This document shows positions 1 to 9,338 of a stretch of 64,000 nt of DNA, one piece after another. Location of the stretch: the NCBI GenBank assembly GCA_944323145.1, contig CALURJ010000004.1:62001-126000 (forward strand), given 5' to 3'. The notes below the pieces were generated by a model. That model had not been told where the DNA came from. It did not search any database and worked only from the letters and a program-made list of their open reading frames with translations. The DNA comes from Candidatus Gastranaerophilales bacterium. GTDB lineage: Bacteria; Cyanobacteriota; Vampirovibrionia; Gastranaerophilales; Gastranaerophilaceae. The position numbers were made by a program, and so were the translations under genes. The first letter of the stretch is position 1. Every line of letters starts with the position of its first letter.

Positions 1-11
1 AAGAATTTGAT

Positions 12-383
12 TTATGAAAGTGCCATTAAAGCTTTCACAGATCTTGCATTATCTCTGACTTCTTCATCTGAATGCATATTTACCGTATCTTCAAGAATTT
101 TAATAGCTTCAGATTTATCGTTCAATGACAACAATTCATTAATTGTGCTCATTGCAACAACCGTTGACATATCGTTAATACCTTTACCTTTATTGGTAAT
201 AACGATTTTTAAAGAATCATGAACATTTTTCTTAACTAATGCTCGAGATGTCATTTCTCTGATTGCATCAACTTTAGAATTTGTTCCTACATCTTCAAGA
301 ATTGATATTGATTCAGGATTTTCATTCATACCCAGACCTTCTATAATATTGGTAACATTTTTTACTATTTTCTTATCAGTCAT
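12..383 (-). CDS. Conserved hypothetical small protein
   Basis: A 123-residue, soluble, mostly alpha-helical protein with no motif I recognise. There is no signal peptide or membrane segment. Several segments of alternating hydrophobic and charged residues (around 20-50 and 75-120) could be short HEAT-like helical pairs, but this is a guess. The start ATG is preceded by a GGGAGG ribosome-binding site about 9 nt upstream. It lies 19 nt downstream of the next minus-strand gene (403-912), so the two are probably one transcript. No function can be assigned. Confidence 0.7.
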   Translation of the reverse strand: MTDKKIVKNVTNIIEGLGMNENPESISILEDVGTNSKVDAIREMTSRALVKKNVHDSLKIVITNKGKGINDMSTVVAMSTINELLSLNDKSEAIKILEDTVNMHSDEEVRDNARSVKALMALS

Positions 384-402
384 CTTATTAAAACCTCCCT
401 AA

Positions 403-912
403 TTATATAGCTGCTTCCCATGCTGCAACATTATCAGTCAATAACTGTCTTGCAGCTGTCATATCTTCCATTTTTGCAACAGATTTGGAGGTGATACCTG
501 ATGAAATCAAATCAGTTACAGAAGTTCCTAATGCATCTTTTACAGAATTGTAAATAGAAACTGCTTTTTCTTTAGCCGGAGCAAAAGAGATTTCGATACC
601 GTTAAGCTTGTTCCAACCGTTAACAACATTTTCTTTCATTCTGTTACCAAAAGAAACAACTGAGTTAATCATGTTCTGGAATTTTTCGCCGATACCAGAA
701 ATAGAACCGACTAAAGCGCTTGCTTTTAATTTTCCTGTGAAGTTAATCTGATCATTTTTCTTTGTTGAAGATTCAAATACGTCAGCTGTCAAAACATTTC
801 CTTTGAAAGATGAAGCTGCAAACGGATTTGAAGAATTTCTTTGTGTCGCATTTTCGTGTTTGCTTGTGTTGAATAAACGTTCACGAATTGCGGGGATTGA
901 TAAATTTGCCAT
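403..912 (-). CDS. Hypothetical protein with two F-x-G tags (SSFKGN, INFTGK)
   Basis: A 169-residue protein of unknown function. The N-terminal third is polar and low in structure and carries SSFKGN (near residue 35) and INFTGK (near residue 56). This short F-x-G-basic motif recurs near the N-terminus of other, unrelated proteins in this window (31694-32953 and 37866-38771). The C-terminal two thirds look amphipathic helical. The start is set by AAAGGA 7 nt before the ATG. It precedes the 123-residue gene by 19 nt, consistent with a two-gene operon. I recall the motif as common in Gastranaerophilales proteins; its role is unknown. Confidence 0.7.
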   Translation of the reverse strand: MANLSIPAIRERLFNTSKHENATQRNSSNPFAASSFKGNVLTADVFESSTKKNDQINFTGKLKASALVGSISGIGEKFQNMINSVVSFGNRMKENVVNGWNKLNGIEISFAPAKEKAVSIYNSVKDALGTSVTDLISSGITSKSVAKMEDMTAARQLLTDNVAAWEAAI

Positions 913-1049
913 ATTTGTATCCTTTCGTATAACTTTATCGACTTTATAAGGATATCATCATAATTTTTATATTGGCTCAACCTTTTGGTGTATTCTTATT
1001 TGAATTTCTTATACTTTAGTTGTAAAATTTACGCATAGAGGATAGAAAA

Positions 1050-1820
1050 ATGGGATATGAAAACTTAGATAAATTGATAGAAACAGTGAGGATTTTGCGC
1101 TCTCCTCAAGGATGCGAATGGGACAGAGCACAAACTCATAAAACATTACGCCCGAACATGCTTGAAGAAGCTTATGAAGCGGTCGATGCCATGGATTCAG
1201 GCGATATGAAACATCTGAAAGAAGAACTCGGAGATGTGCTTTTACAGGTTCTTCTTCATTCTCAGATAGCCGATGATGAAGGCGAATTTAATCTTGATGA
1301 CGTGGCTAAAGGACTTAATGAAAAGCTTATTCACCGCCATCCTCATGTTTTCGGGGATATAAAAGTAAATTCAACAGATGAAATTATAGATAACTGGGAT
1401 AAATTAAAAAAAGAAGAAAAACCGCACAGAAAATCCGCAATGGACGGGATTTCAAAATCCCAATCAGCGCTGATGAGCGCCCAGAAAATCAGTAAACGCG
1501 CAGTAAAAAAAGGCTTTGAATGGCCTGATGAAAATACACTTTATGAATGTATTAAATCTGAATTTGACGAATTTAAAGAGGCTGTAAAAGAAAATACCCC
1601 TGAACATGCCGAAGAAGAAATGGGAGATATTTTATTTGCGGTGGTAAACCTTGCAAGATGGAACAAAATTGATGCTGAGCAGGCTCTTTTAAAAGCAAAT
1701 AAAAAGTTTATGGCACGTTTTCGCAAAATGGAAGAATTAGCTGAAAAACCGTTAGAAGAATATAATTTCGGGGAATATGATATATTATGGAAGCGGGCTA
1801 AGGAAAATCTCTCTGATTAA
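1050..1820 (+). CDS. mazG: Nucleoside triphosphate pyrophosphohydrolase MazG
   Basis: Hydrolyses (d)NTPs to the monophosphate and pyrophosphate, a house-cleaning and stress function in the cytoplasm. The 256 residues hold the two tandem MazG domains of the full-length family. The first has a Mg-binding acidic motif around LEEAYEAVDA followed by EELGDVLLQV (residues about 34-70). The second has KSEFDEFKEA and EEEMGDILFAVV (about 170-200). GCEWDRAQTHKTL at the N-terminus is typical of the family. An AGAGGAT ribosome-binding site precedes the ATG. It is transcribed divergently from the 403-912 gene and seems monocistronic. Confidence 0.95.
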   Translation: MGYENLDKLIETVRILRSPQGCEWDRAQTHKTLRPNMLEEAYEAVDAMDSGDMKHLKEELGDVLLQVLLHSQIADDEGEFNLDDVAKGLNEKLIHRHPHVFGDIKVNSTDEIIDNWDKLKKEEKPHRKSAMDGISKSQSALMSAQKISKRAVKKGFEWPDENTLYECIKSEFDEFKEAVKENTPEHAEEEMGDILFAVVNLARWNKIDAEQALLKANKKFMARFRKMEELAEKPLEEYNFGEYDILWKRAKENLSD

Positions 1821-1915
1821 TTGTTAACAAATGTTAAATTAAATTACCCTAAAAAAGCAATTTCTTTATAAAAAAATCCTTTATATAAATATACAGGAAA
1901 GAGGATAAAGGTTTT

Positions 1916-2119
1916 ATGAAAGAACAGGAATTGAATACTTTAATGTCTGTAGTATCAGACCCCATAAAAAATGTTTACAAGATTGAATCAAGAAAAGACT
2001 TGGAAGAAATTCAGCGTATTATAAGAATTTTCAATATTTCTGAAAGTCAGCACAACAAACATACAATGCTGTCTATTAAAAATCTTGCCACTTTCAGACT
2101 GGTTTTGAGCAACAATTAA
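1916..2119 (+). CDS. Small hypothetical protein (67 aa)
   Basis: A 67-residue, charged, probably helical protein with no recognised domain. It is credible as a gene because it has a strong AAAGAGGAT/AAAGG ribosome-binding region before the ATG, sits alone in an intergenic space, and is followed 41 nt later by a clean intrinsic terminator. The sequence (for example DLEEIQRIIRIFNISESQHNKHTM) could be a small regulator or binding peptide, but nothing identifies a partner. Confidence 0.55.
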   Translation: MKEQELNTLMSVVSDPIKNVYKIESRKDLEEIQRIIRIFNISESQHNKHTMLSIKNLATFRLVLSNN

Positions 2120-2160
2120 AAAGATTTAACAAGCCCGAAAAAGCAAATCGCATAAATTGA

Positions 2161-2195
2161 AGTTCCGTTAAGTTTAATATTAACGGAACTTTTTG
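2161..2195 (+). terminator. Intrinsic terminator after the 67-aa gene
   Basis: A perfect 11-bp stem, AGTTCCGTTAA at 2161-2171 and its complement at 2180-2190, closes an 8-nt loop and is followed by TTTTG. It separates the small ORF from the ABC ATPase gene. Confidence 0.8.
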
Positions 2196-2243
2196 TATTA
2201 CTGTATAATTGATTTTAATCCGAAACTAAGCTAAAATTCATTT

Positions 2244-3197
2244 ATGGCAGAAAATTTGTTGAAAATTAACAATTTATATGTTGAATACCATGCCAATAAA
2301 GGAATTCTCGGCGGAAAGACAACTATCCATGCCGTAAACGGCGTTTCCATGGAAATTCATAAAGGTGAAATTCTTGCGATAGCGGGAGAATCCGGCTGCG
2401 GGAAATCAACGCTTGCAAAAGCTTTAATACAGCTTGAACCTGTTAAATCAGGAGAAATATTTTTTGAAAATAAAAATACACTTACGCTCCAAAAATATGA
2501 TTTAAAAGAATTTCGTAAAAAAGCTCAAATGGTTTTCCAAAATCCTTATGCAAGCCTTAATCCGAAAATGAAAATTATAGACATTCTGAAAGAACCGCTT
2601 GAAATTAATACGGATTTTACCCCTGAAAAAATATTTGAAACGGTAAAAGAAAAAATTAAACTTGTAGGACTTGATGAGTCATGTCTTGAGCTTTATCCCC
2701 ATGAGTTTTCCGGCGGTCAAAGGCAGAGAATAGCTATTGCAAGAGCTTTGATGCTTAATCCTGAATTTATTCTTGCAGATGAGCCTGTGAGTGCGCTTGA
2801 CGTAAGCATTCAGGCTCAAATCATTAACCTTATAAAAGAATTAAATAAATCGCTAGGGCTTACTTTTTTATTAATCACGCATGATATAAGTGTGATTAAG
2901 TATCTTGCAGACAGGGTTGCGGTGATGTATCTCGGCGAAATTGTCGAAACAGGCAAAACAGAGGATATTTTTACTTCCCCGCTTCACCCTTATACAAAAG
3001 CCCTCTTAAGCTCAGTTCCGCAAATTAACAAAAGCGGAAAAAAGATTGTATTAAAAGGAGATTTGCCATCGCCTGCCGAGCTTCCGCAGGGGTGCAAATT
3101 CCATACGAGATGCCCTTATGTTATGGAAAAATGCAAAACCTGCATACCGGAAGAAAAAGGATTTACACATAAGGTAAAATGCTTCTTATACGAATAA
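2244..3197 (+). CDS. Oligopeptide/dipeptide ABC transporter ATP-binding protein (OppF/DppF type)
   Basis: ATPase subunit of a peptide or nickel-type ABC importer, acting at the inner face of the membrane. Of 317 residues, Walker A is GESGCGKS (48-55). The ABC signature FSGGQRQR and Walker B FILADEP lie around 153-180, and the switch His is in LITHD. The C-terminal oligo_HPY extension has the characteristic GCKFHTRCPYVMEKC, marking it as the OppF/DppF branch. It is oddly isolated: no permease, binding protein or OppD partner is adjacent, and the next gene (murG) is convergent. The partner subunits must be elsewhere. A weak ribosome-binding site makes the start slightly uncertain. Confidence 0.88.
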   Translation: MAENLLKINNLYVEYHANKGILGGKTTIHAVNGVSMEIHKGEILAIAGESGCGKSTLAKALIQLEPVKSGEIFFENKNTLTLQKYDLKEFRKKAQMVFQNPYASLNPKMKIIDILKEPLEINTDFTPEKIFETVKEKIKLVGLDESCLELYPHEFSGGQRQRIAIARALMLNPEFILADEPVSALDVSIQAQIINLIKELNKSLGLTFLLITHDISVIKYLADRVAVMYLGEIVETGKTEDIFTSPLHPYTKALLSSVPQINKSGKKIVLKGDLPSPAELPQGCKFHTRCPYVMEKCKTCIPEEKGFTHKVKCFLYE

Positions 3198-3201
3198 TCA
3201 A

Positions 3202-4299
3202 TTATCTGCATATATTTTGCAGCTGTTCAACAATTTTTTCGGTTCCATCAAATTTTGCAAGGGAAAGAGCATTTTTTTGAAGTTCAAACAATTTATTTTT
3301 ATCTTCAATTAAGGATTTCAGAGTTTCCAAAAGTTTGTTCGGGGTAAGTTCTTCATCCTCAATGTACAGTCCTGCATTTTTTTCAACCATAAATTTTGCA
3401 TTTTTACGCTGATGATCTGCTGCAGCATAAGGATAAGGAACAAATATCGGAGCAATCCCCGAGGCACAAATTTCAGAGATGCTCAATGAACCTGCCCTTG
3501 ACAGAGCAATGTCAGAAGCCTTTAAAACTGTAACCATATCATCAAAATAAGGCTTTATAATAATATTTTTATCAGCATCGTATTCAGGATAAACCTTAAG
3601 CAGCTGTTCTATCACATACCCTATATTCCTCTTACCAGTTTGGAATATAATCTGCAAATTATATTCCTTAGATAACTGTTTTAAAATACTAAAAGACGAA
3701 TCGTTAATAGATCTTGCGCCCTGCGAACCTCCCATGATACATAATGTAAGTTTATTTTCTAACCCCAAACGCTTTCTTGCATCTTCTTTTGAAAGGGTTT
3801 TGAATTCAGATCTTATAGGATTACCGTTAATTTCACAATTTTTATTGTGAATATAATTTTTGGCGCATTCAAATGCGAGTGAAACACACGCAGCATAAGG
3901 AGCGATTTTTCTTGTAACAAGCCCGGGCTGTGCATCACAATCATGCATCATATAAGGAACTTTCATAATCTTTGCGGCTAAAAGTGCAGGTGCTGAAACA
4001 TATCCGCCCGTTCCAAATACAGCATCAGGCTTGTATTTTATAATATAAAAACAACATTTTAATATTGCAAAACTTAACTGGAAAAACCATTTAATAAGCT
4101 CAAAACCAAAAGTCCTCGGCATTCCATGAACATTTACACCTAAAAATTTATAACCTTTTTTGTTTACAATATCAAATTCAAGATTTTCAGGGTTACCTAC
4201 ATAAAAAATTTCATCATCTCTTAATGCATCAGCCACAGCTATAGCAGGATAAATATGCCCTCCAGTACCGCCGCCTGTTATAAAAAATCTTTTCATCAA
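3202..4299 (-). CDS. murG: UDP-GlcNAc:undecaprenyl-PP-MurNAc-pentapeptide GlcNAc transferase MurG
   Basis: Glycosyltransferase (GT28) that adds GlcNAc to lipid I to make lipid II at the cytoplasmic face of the membrane. The 365-residue length is normal. The N-terminal glycine-rich loop GGGTGGHIYPA (residues 8-18) binds lipid I. The C-terminal donor domain shows GGSQGARSIN and the AGSLSISEI/ICASGIAPIFVPYPYAAADHQ block that binds UDP-GlcNAc. It is the last gene of the murF-mraY-murD-ftsW-murG series; its ATG overlaps the ftsW stop in an ATGA arrangement, implying translational coupling. Confidence 0.97.
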   Translation of the reverse strand: MMKRFFITGGGTGGHIYPAIAVADALRDDEIFYVGNPENLEFDIVNKKGYKFLGVNVHGMPRTFGFELIKWFFQLSFAILKCCFYIIKYKPDAVFGTGGYVSAPALLAAKIMKVPYMMHDCDAQPGLVTRKIAPYAACVSLAFECAKNYIHNKNCEINGNPIRSEFKTLSKEDARKRLGLENKLTLCIMGGSQGARSINDSSFSILKQLSKEYNLQIIFQTGKRNIGYVIEQLLKVYPEYDADKNIIIKPYFDDMVTVLKASDIALSRAGSLSISEICASGIAPIFVPYPYAAADHQRKNAKFMVEKNAGLYIEDEELTPNKLLETLKSLIEDKNKLFELQKNALSLAKFDGTEKIVEQLQNICR

Positions 4300-5474
4300 T
4301 ATCTGTTCCTTATCTTTTTAATACGCTTTTTAGAAATGTTCAAAAGTATCCCCACCATTATAAGCGAAACAATCAAAGATGAACCGCCGTAACTTATGAA
4401 CGGAAGCGGAACACCTGTTGTCGGCAGGAATGAACTTGCAACACTCATATTCATAAACGCCTGAAACACAATTGAAAAAGTTATTCCGACAGCAAGGAGT
4501 TTTCCGTACATATCAGGACATCTTGCGGCAATTAAAAAACCGCGCTGCATAAATGTAAAAAATAAGCCAATTACAAGTACACACCCGACAAATCCCAATT
4601 CTTCCGCAATAATCGCAAATATAAAGTCAGTATGACATTCGGGAAGATATGAGAGTTTCTGAATTGAGCCGCCGTAGCCAACTCCGCTGAAACCGCCCGA
4701 TGCAAATGCTATCAAGGATTGAATAATATTATAACCCGCACCAAGAGGGTCAAGGTCAGGATTTCTCCATGTTTTGATACGCTGGAGCTGATAAGGTTTA
4801 ATTATTGTTGTCAAGCCGATAATAATTGTTGCAACCATAGCGCCAACACAGCTTAAAAATAATTTTAAAGATCCGCCCGCAGCCATATACATTACAACAG
4901 TTGTCATACCGAGTAAAATAACCATTGACAAATTCGGCTGAATAAAAATCAAACCTGCCATTGCAATTATTGGAAAAAACGCCCAAACCCACTTATTCTG
5001 GTCAAAAAGATTTGCATCTTTTCTAAATGCATTTGCAAGCAAAAGAACAACTGCAGGTTTTGCAAACTCTGACGGCTGCAATTGAAATCCTGCAATATTT
5101 ATCCATCGTTTTGCACCGTTGACAGTAACACCTAACGGGGTAAAATCAACAAGAAATAATGCTATAAGAATAGAGGCCATTATTATGACATTCCAGTCTG
5201 CAAGCTTTTTATAATCATAATTCATAAAAAACTTTAAGCCGAAAAAACCGACAATAAAGCATATTACCTGTTTTATTAAAAACTGTGCAGGATTACCGCC
5301 TTCATCAAGACATTTTGGAGCCGTAGCCGAAAATATTGCAAGAAAGCCGATAATTACAAGAAAAGCGACAACAATTAAAAGAGTTTTATCAGGTGAAGAT
5401 ATGATAACACTCTGAATAGGCTGTTCATCTCTCCCTTCACGGGGATTTCTTCTAGTTGATCTTTGATAAGACAT
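4296..5474 (-). CDS. ftsW: Lipid II polymerase / cell-division protein FtsW
   Basis: SEDS-family peptidoglycan glycosyltransferase of the division machinery, an integral membrane protein of 392 residues. It has about ten hydrophobic segments after a basic cytoplasmic N-terminus (SYQRSTRRNPREGR). Family signatures include the QLQRIKTWRNPDLDPLGAGY loop start and HTDFIFAIIAEELG. An upstream in-frame start (5555) would add a Cys-rich stretch lying wholly inside murD, so I chose the ATG at 5474. It overlaps the murD 3' end by 23 nt. The dcw context favours FtsW over the paralogue RodA. Confidence 0.92.
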   Translation of the reverse strand: MSYQRSTRRNPREGRDEQPIQSVIISSPDKTLLIVVAFLVIIGFLAIFSATAPKCLDEGGNPAQFLIKQVICFIVGFFGLKFFMNYDYKKLADWNVIIMASILIALFLVDFTPLGVTVNGAKRWINIAGFQLQPSEFAKPAVVLLLANAFRKDANLFDQNKWVWAFFPIIAMAGLIFIQPNLSMVILLGMTTVVMYMAAGGSLKLFLSCVGAMVATIIIGLTTIIKPYQLQRIKTWRNPDLDPLGAGYNIIQSLIAFASGGFSGVGYGGSIQKLSYLPECHTDFIFAIIAEELGFVGCVLVIGLFFTFMQRGFLIAARCPDMYGKLLAVGITFSIVFQAFMNMSVASSFLPTTGVPLPFISYGGSSLIVSLIMVGILLNISKKRIKKIRNRY

Positions 5475-6819
5475 ACTCTTTGAACACCCTTCCTCTTTCT
5501 TCATAACCGCTGAACATATCAAAACTTGCACATGCCGGTGACAGCAGCACCACATCTGAATTTAACTCTATTGAACGGTCTATCGCATCTTTCATGGAAT
5601 TTTCTCTTATTATGTTGTTAAATCCGTTTTTACGCAAATTTTCATCAAACCTGTCAGCTGCTTCTCCGATTAAAACAACAGTTTTAATGTGTTTTTTTAT
5701 AGCATCACAGAATTCCGTTAAGTCCGTATTTTTATCACGCCCGCCTGCAATAAGGACAACATCACAATCATTGAATGAATTAATTGCAACAAGACTTGCT
5801 TCAGGATTTGTGGCCTTTGAATCGTTATAAAAAACTGTTTTTTCTTTCTGCGCAAACTTTTCAAGCCTATGTTCGGGAACTTTAAACGACATAATGGAAT
5901 TTTTTATATCTTCATTTGAAATCCCTTCAATTTTAGCGACAATAACAGCGCACATAACATTCTGGTAATTATGATTGCCTATTAAAGGGCATTCGGATAA
6001 ATCAATAATCTTTTCTACCTTTCCGCCGCGTTTAAAATAAATTGCACCATCCTTAATATAAGAACAATTGTCACCGATGTCGCCATCAAAAAGAAATACA
6101 GTTCCCCCGCATTCTTTTGAAAAATCCAAAAGCCTGCTATCTTTTGCATTCAATACTGAAAATTGAGGCGCCTGAGGACCTTTGAATATTTTAGCTTTAG
6201 CTTTAAAATAATTCTCTAATCCGCCATGCCAGTCAATATGGTCAGGTGTAAAATTTGTAAAAACTGAAATTTGAGGAATCAATGAATTACTGTATTCCAA
6301 CTGAAAAGAACTGCATTCGCATACCATAAAATCAATATCTTTTTCCAGTAAATCGCAAGGCGGAACCCCATAATTTCCGCAAGGTTCAGCTTTATACTCG
6401 CTTGATAAAATATGTGCGGTCAAAGCTGTTGTTGTTGTTTTGCCGTTAGTCCCCGTTATTGCAATAAAAGGAACACCCGTCTGAGAATATGCAAGCTCAA
6501 CTTCAGATATAACAGTAATTTTTTCCTCATTTAATCGTCTGATAATTTCGCTGTGCGGGGGAATTCCCGGACTTGTAACCGCAATGTATGCATCCCTTAT
6601 AAAATCTTCACTATGTCCGCCGGTTTCAACATTAATCCCGAGTGCTCTAAGTTCTTTAATTTTTTCAACATCCTCAGGTCTTTCTTCTCTGCTTTCAGTC
6701 AGGTATACATCAGCGCCTGCTTTGTTTAAATATTTAGCAGCAGAAATTCCGCTTTTAGATAATCCCAAAACCAAAACTTTTTTATCAAATAATTTTAAAT
6801 TCGGACAAATTGATTTCAT
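5452..6819 (-). CDS. murD: UDP-N-acetylmuramoylalanine--D-glutamate ligase MurD
   Basis: Cytoplasmic ATP-dependent ligase adding D-Glu to UDP-MurNAc-L-Ala. The 455 residues include an N-terminal Rossmann-type UDP-binding domain (VLGLSKSGISAAKYL) and the Mur ligase P-loop GTNGKTTTT (about 122-130). The central domain contains NFTPDHIDWH, and the C-terminal domain begins near PEHRLE and includes NDSKATNPEA. The start overlaps the mraY stop by one base (TAATG), as expected for a coupled cell-wall operon. Confidence 0.97.
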   Translation of the reverse strand: MKSICPNLKLFDKKVLVLGLSKSGISAAKYLNKAGADVYLTESREERPEDVEKIKELRALGINVETGGHSEDFIRDAYIAVTSPGIPPHSEIIRRLNEEKITVISEVELAYSQTGVPFIAITGTNGKTTTTALTAHILSSEYKAEPCGNYGVPPCDLLEKDIDFMVCECSSFQLEYSNSLIPQISVFTNFTPDHIDWHGGLENYFKAKAKIFKGPQAPQFSVLNAKDSRLLDFSKECGGTVFLFDGDIGDNCSYIKDGAIYFKRGGKVEKIIDLSECPLIGNHNYQNVMCAVIVAKIEGISNEDIKNSIMSFKVPEHRLEKFAQKEKTVFYNDSKATNPEASLVAINSFNDCDVVLIAGGRDKNTDLTEFCDAIKKHIKTVVLIGEAADRFDENLRKNGFNNIIRENSMKDAIDRSIELNSDVVLLSPACASFDMFSGYEERGRVFKEYVLSKIN

Positions 6820-7799
6820 TATAAAATACCTCTATTTAAGAAAAAATATAAAATAATTGATACAGCTGAAAGAATTGCTGAAACTGTTGCAAACACACAT
6901 ACAACTTTTTTCTCGCTCCAGTTGCAAAGTTCAAAATGATGATGAATAGGAGCCATTTTAAAAACCCTTTTCCCTGTAGTTTTAAAACTTGTTACCTGAA
7001 TAATGACAGAAAGAGTTTCCATTACAAAAACACCCGCTATGAGGACGAGCAAAATTTCAAATTTACCCATAACAGCAACTGTTCCGAGCAATCCGCCTAT
7101 TGCAAGAGAACCCGTATCTCCCATAAAAACTTCTGCTTTGGGTCTGTTATATTTCAAAAATCCCGCTAATGCACCTGCAACACAAGCTGAAATAATCGCA
7201 CCTTCAGGACAGCCTGAAAATAGTGAAATAATCGCGCAAGCAATAAAAGCAAATATACCCGTTGAAGCAGCAAGTCCATCAAGCCCGTCAGTTAAGTTAT
7301 AAGCATTTGATGCCCCTGTAATAACAAATACTGCAAAAACAGGATAAAACCAGCCTAAATGCAAAACATACTGACCGAAATAAACATCCGATGCGTTTGT
7401 TTTTGTCATCATAAGATAAAGAATCGGGAGCAGCGCTATTGCGATTTGTCTTAACAATTTCCCGCGCGGGGTAAGTCCGTCATTTCCTTTTCCCTTTAAT
7501 TTTATATAATCATCCTGAAAACCGGCAAAGGTATAAAAAAGAAGAGTCAGTAAAATTATAAATGCACCTGTGTTAAGTCTTTGCGCCATTGCAAGAGCTA
7601 TTACAGAACCTAAAATTACGGCAATTATAATGAAAACACCGCCTGTTGTCGGAGTTCCCTGTTTTTTTGCATGAGCTTCGGGCGCACAATCTTTCACATA
7701 TTGACCTATCATATGTTTGCGTAAAAAATCTATATATGGTACTCCGAAAAGCAAACATAATATCATTCCCAGTAAAAATGCAACTGCAAGCATTATCAT
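6819..7799 (-). CDS. mraY: Phospho-N-acetylmuramoyl-pentapeptide transferase MraY
   Basis: Integral membrane enzyme that transfers phospho-MurNAc-pentapeptide from UDP to undecaprenyl phosphate, making lipid I. The 326 residues hold about ten transmembrane helices. Diagnostic motifs are HAKKQGTPTTGG (near residue 43), NAYNLTDGLDGLA (the catalytic Asp-rich loop), FMGDTGSLAIGG and the histidine motif PIHHHFE. It lies between murF (34-nt gap upstream) and murD (1-nt overlap downstream). Confidence 0.97.
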   Translation of the reverse strand: MIMLAVAFLLGMILCLLFGVPYIDFLRKHMIGQYVKDCAPEAHAKKQGTPTTGGVFIIIAVILGSVIALAMAQRLNTGAFIILLTLLFYTFAGFQDDYIKLKGKGNDGLTPRGKLLRQIAIALLPILYLMMTKTNASDVYFGQYVLHLGWFYPVFAVFVITGASNAYNLTDGLDGLAASTGIFAFIACAIISLFSGCPEGAIISACVAGALAGFLKYNRPKAEVFMGDTGSLAIGGLLGTVAVMGKFEILLVLIAGVFVMETLSVIIQVTSFKTTGKRVFKMAPIHHHFELCNWSEKKVVCVFATVSAILSAVSIILYFFLNRGIL

Positions 7800-7833
7800 T
7801 TTTTATACCCTTTCCGTAGATGTTCATCTGATT

Positions 7834-9189
7834 TTATTCATTACCGTCAGGCACTTTGTGCCCGCTTGTACCCTTCCGTAAATGTTTTAAATTCTCTATT
7901 ATTTCCTCAAACTTCATAGACCTCGAGGCCTTTAAGAATATTGTAATATCCTCATGCAAATTATCAAGAATGTAACGAGATGTTTCAAAATTAGTTTGAA
8001 AATGTTTTACCTCAAAACCATACTTCAATAATTCATCGCCAATATATTTTGCAAGATTTCCTACCGTTATAAATAATCCGGATTTACCCTGAAATTTTTT
8101 ACCGATAAATTTTCCGACCTCTTTATGAAATTCAATCTCATCTTCACCAAGTTCTCCCATATCACCAAGAATAACAACAGGATTTTTATACAATTCCAAA
8201 AAAGTTGAAACAGAAGCTTTCATAGACTCTGGATTTGCATTGTAACTGTCATTTATTATATCAAATCCGTTAACTTTTTGAATTTCCCATCGTTTTTCTA
8301 TCGGATGATATTTACCAAGACCTTTGTATATTTCCTCGTAAGACATCCCGAGCTTATAACCAAGCTCTATAGCTGAAAGAGAATTTTCTATATTATAATC
8401 CCCTTCAACATTCAGCTCATACTCACGATTTTTATAAACAAATTTAGAATAACCTTCACGTTTTTCTAAAATTCTTACATCACTTATTGAATAAAAAATA
8501 TTCTCCCCGTTAAAATTAGCAAATTTTTTAATTCTTTCATTATCATTTGCAATAAGCGTGTGCTTTAAATATTTTGTAATTTCACATTTTGCTTTTGCAA
8601 TGTTATCAAGGCTTCCCAGACGCCCGATATGTGCAGAGCCTGCATTTGTAATAATTGCGTAATCAGGTTCTGCGTATTTGCATATAAGTTCTATTTCTCC
8701 AAAACCCCTCATTCCCATCTCAATAATCAAAACTTGCGTATCTTCAGGCATTGAAATAACGGTCTGGCAAAAACCTATTTCGTTATTGTGATTTGAATAC
8801 GTTTTATGAGTCTTAAATTTTTCAGACAAAACCGAATAAACCATTTCTTTAGTAGTCGTTTTACCCGAGCTTCCCGTAATTGCAACAACCACAGGATTAT
8901 ATTTTTTTCTTGCAAAATTAGCTAACTGTAAATATGCAGTTAAAGTATCGCTGACTTTCAGAGAAAAATCGACAGGGCAGTTATCTTTAGTGCAAAAACA
9001 TCCGCATGCACCTGCTTCAAGAGCTTTATCACAAAAATTTTCACCGTCAAAATTTGCACCCTTCAAAGGCAGATACAAATCATCTTTTTTTAAAGTCCTC
9101 GTATCAGTGGAAATTTCAAAGCTCCCGTCTTTACCATTCTTAATTTCGGCATCTGTAGCTTTTCTCAACTCATCAACTGTAAATTTCAT
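7834..9189 (-). CDS. murF: UDP-MurNAc-tripeptide:D-Ala-D-Ala ligase MurF
   Basis: Adds D-Ala-D-Ala to the UDP-MurNAc-tripeptide, the last cytoplasmic precursor step. The 451-residue length is normal. The N-terminal domain has ISTDTRTLKKDDLYLPLKG, which is typical of MurF. The P-loop is GSSGKTTTKE (about 106-115). The central domain shows SNHNNEIGFCQT and GMRGFGEIE, and the C-terminal domain has NDSYNANPESMKAS. First gene of the five-gene minus-strand cell-wall operon. MurC, MurB, MurE and FtsQ are not in this window, so the dcw cluster is partial. Confidence 0.97.
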   Translation of the reverse strand: MKFTVDELRKATDAEIKNGKDGSFEISTDTRTLKKDDLYLPLKGANFDGENFCDKALEAGACGCFCTKDNCPVDFSLKVSDTLTAYLQLANFARKKYNPVVVAITGSSGKTTTKEMVYSVLSEKFKTHKTYSNHNNEIGFCQTVISMPEDTQVLIIEMGMRGFGEIELICKYAEPDYAIITNAGSAHIGRLGSLDNIAKAKCEITKYLKHTLIANDNERIKKFANFNGENIFYSISDVRILEKREGYSKFVYKNREYELNVEGDYNIENSLSAIELGYKLGMSYEEIYKGLGKYHPIEKRWEIQKVNGFDIINDSYNANPESMKASVSTFLELYKNPVVILGDMGELGEDEIEFHKEVGKFIGKKFQGKSGLFITVGNLAKYIGDELLKYGFEVKHFQTNFETSRYILDNLHEDITIFLKASRSMKFEEIIENLKHLRKGTSGHKVPDGNE

Positions 9190-9272
9190 CTCTAAATCTT
9201 AATCTCCCTCACAAAATAATTTTACCGCAAACAAACCGCCAGAAACGTAAAGTTAATAAATGTTAATAGAGC

Positions 9273-9301
9273 TTGACAAGCGGTTTTGAGCAGGCGATAA
9301 T
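9273..9301 (+). promoter_or_regulatory. Near-consensus sigma-70 promoter of rplU-rpmA
   Basis: TTGACA (9273-9278), a 17-nt spacer, then GATAAT (9296-9301), with another AT-rich stretch just after it. It lies about 93 nt upstream of the rplU start codon, in the divergent space with murF. Confidence 0.8.
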
Positions 9302-9338
9302 AAATAATGTATTAGTAGGCGGTCAATCGTTTATAAAT

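Noticed and set aside
4296-5555. Longer ftsW start (MWCCC...) within murD
   Set aside because: Translates murD sequence out of frame into a Cys-rich stretch not found in FtsW; the ATG at 5474 fits the operon overlap.
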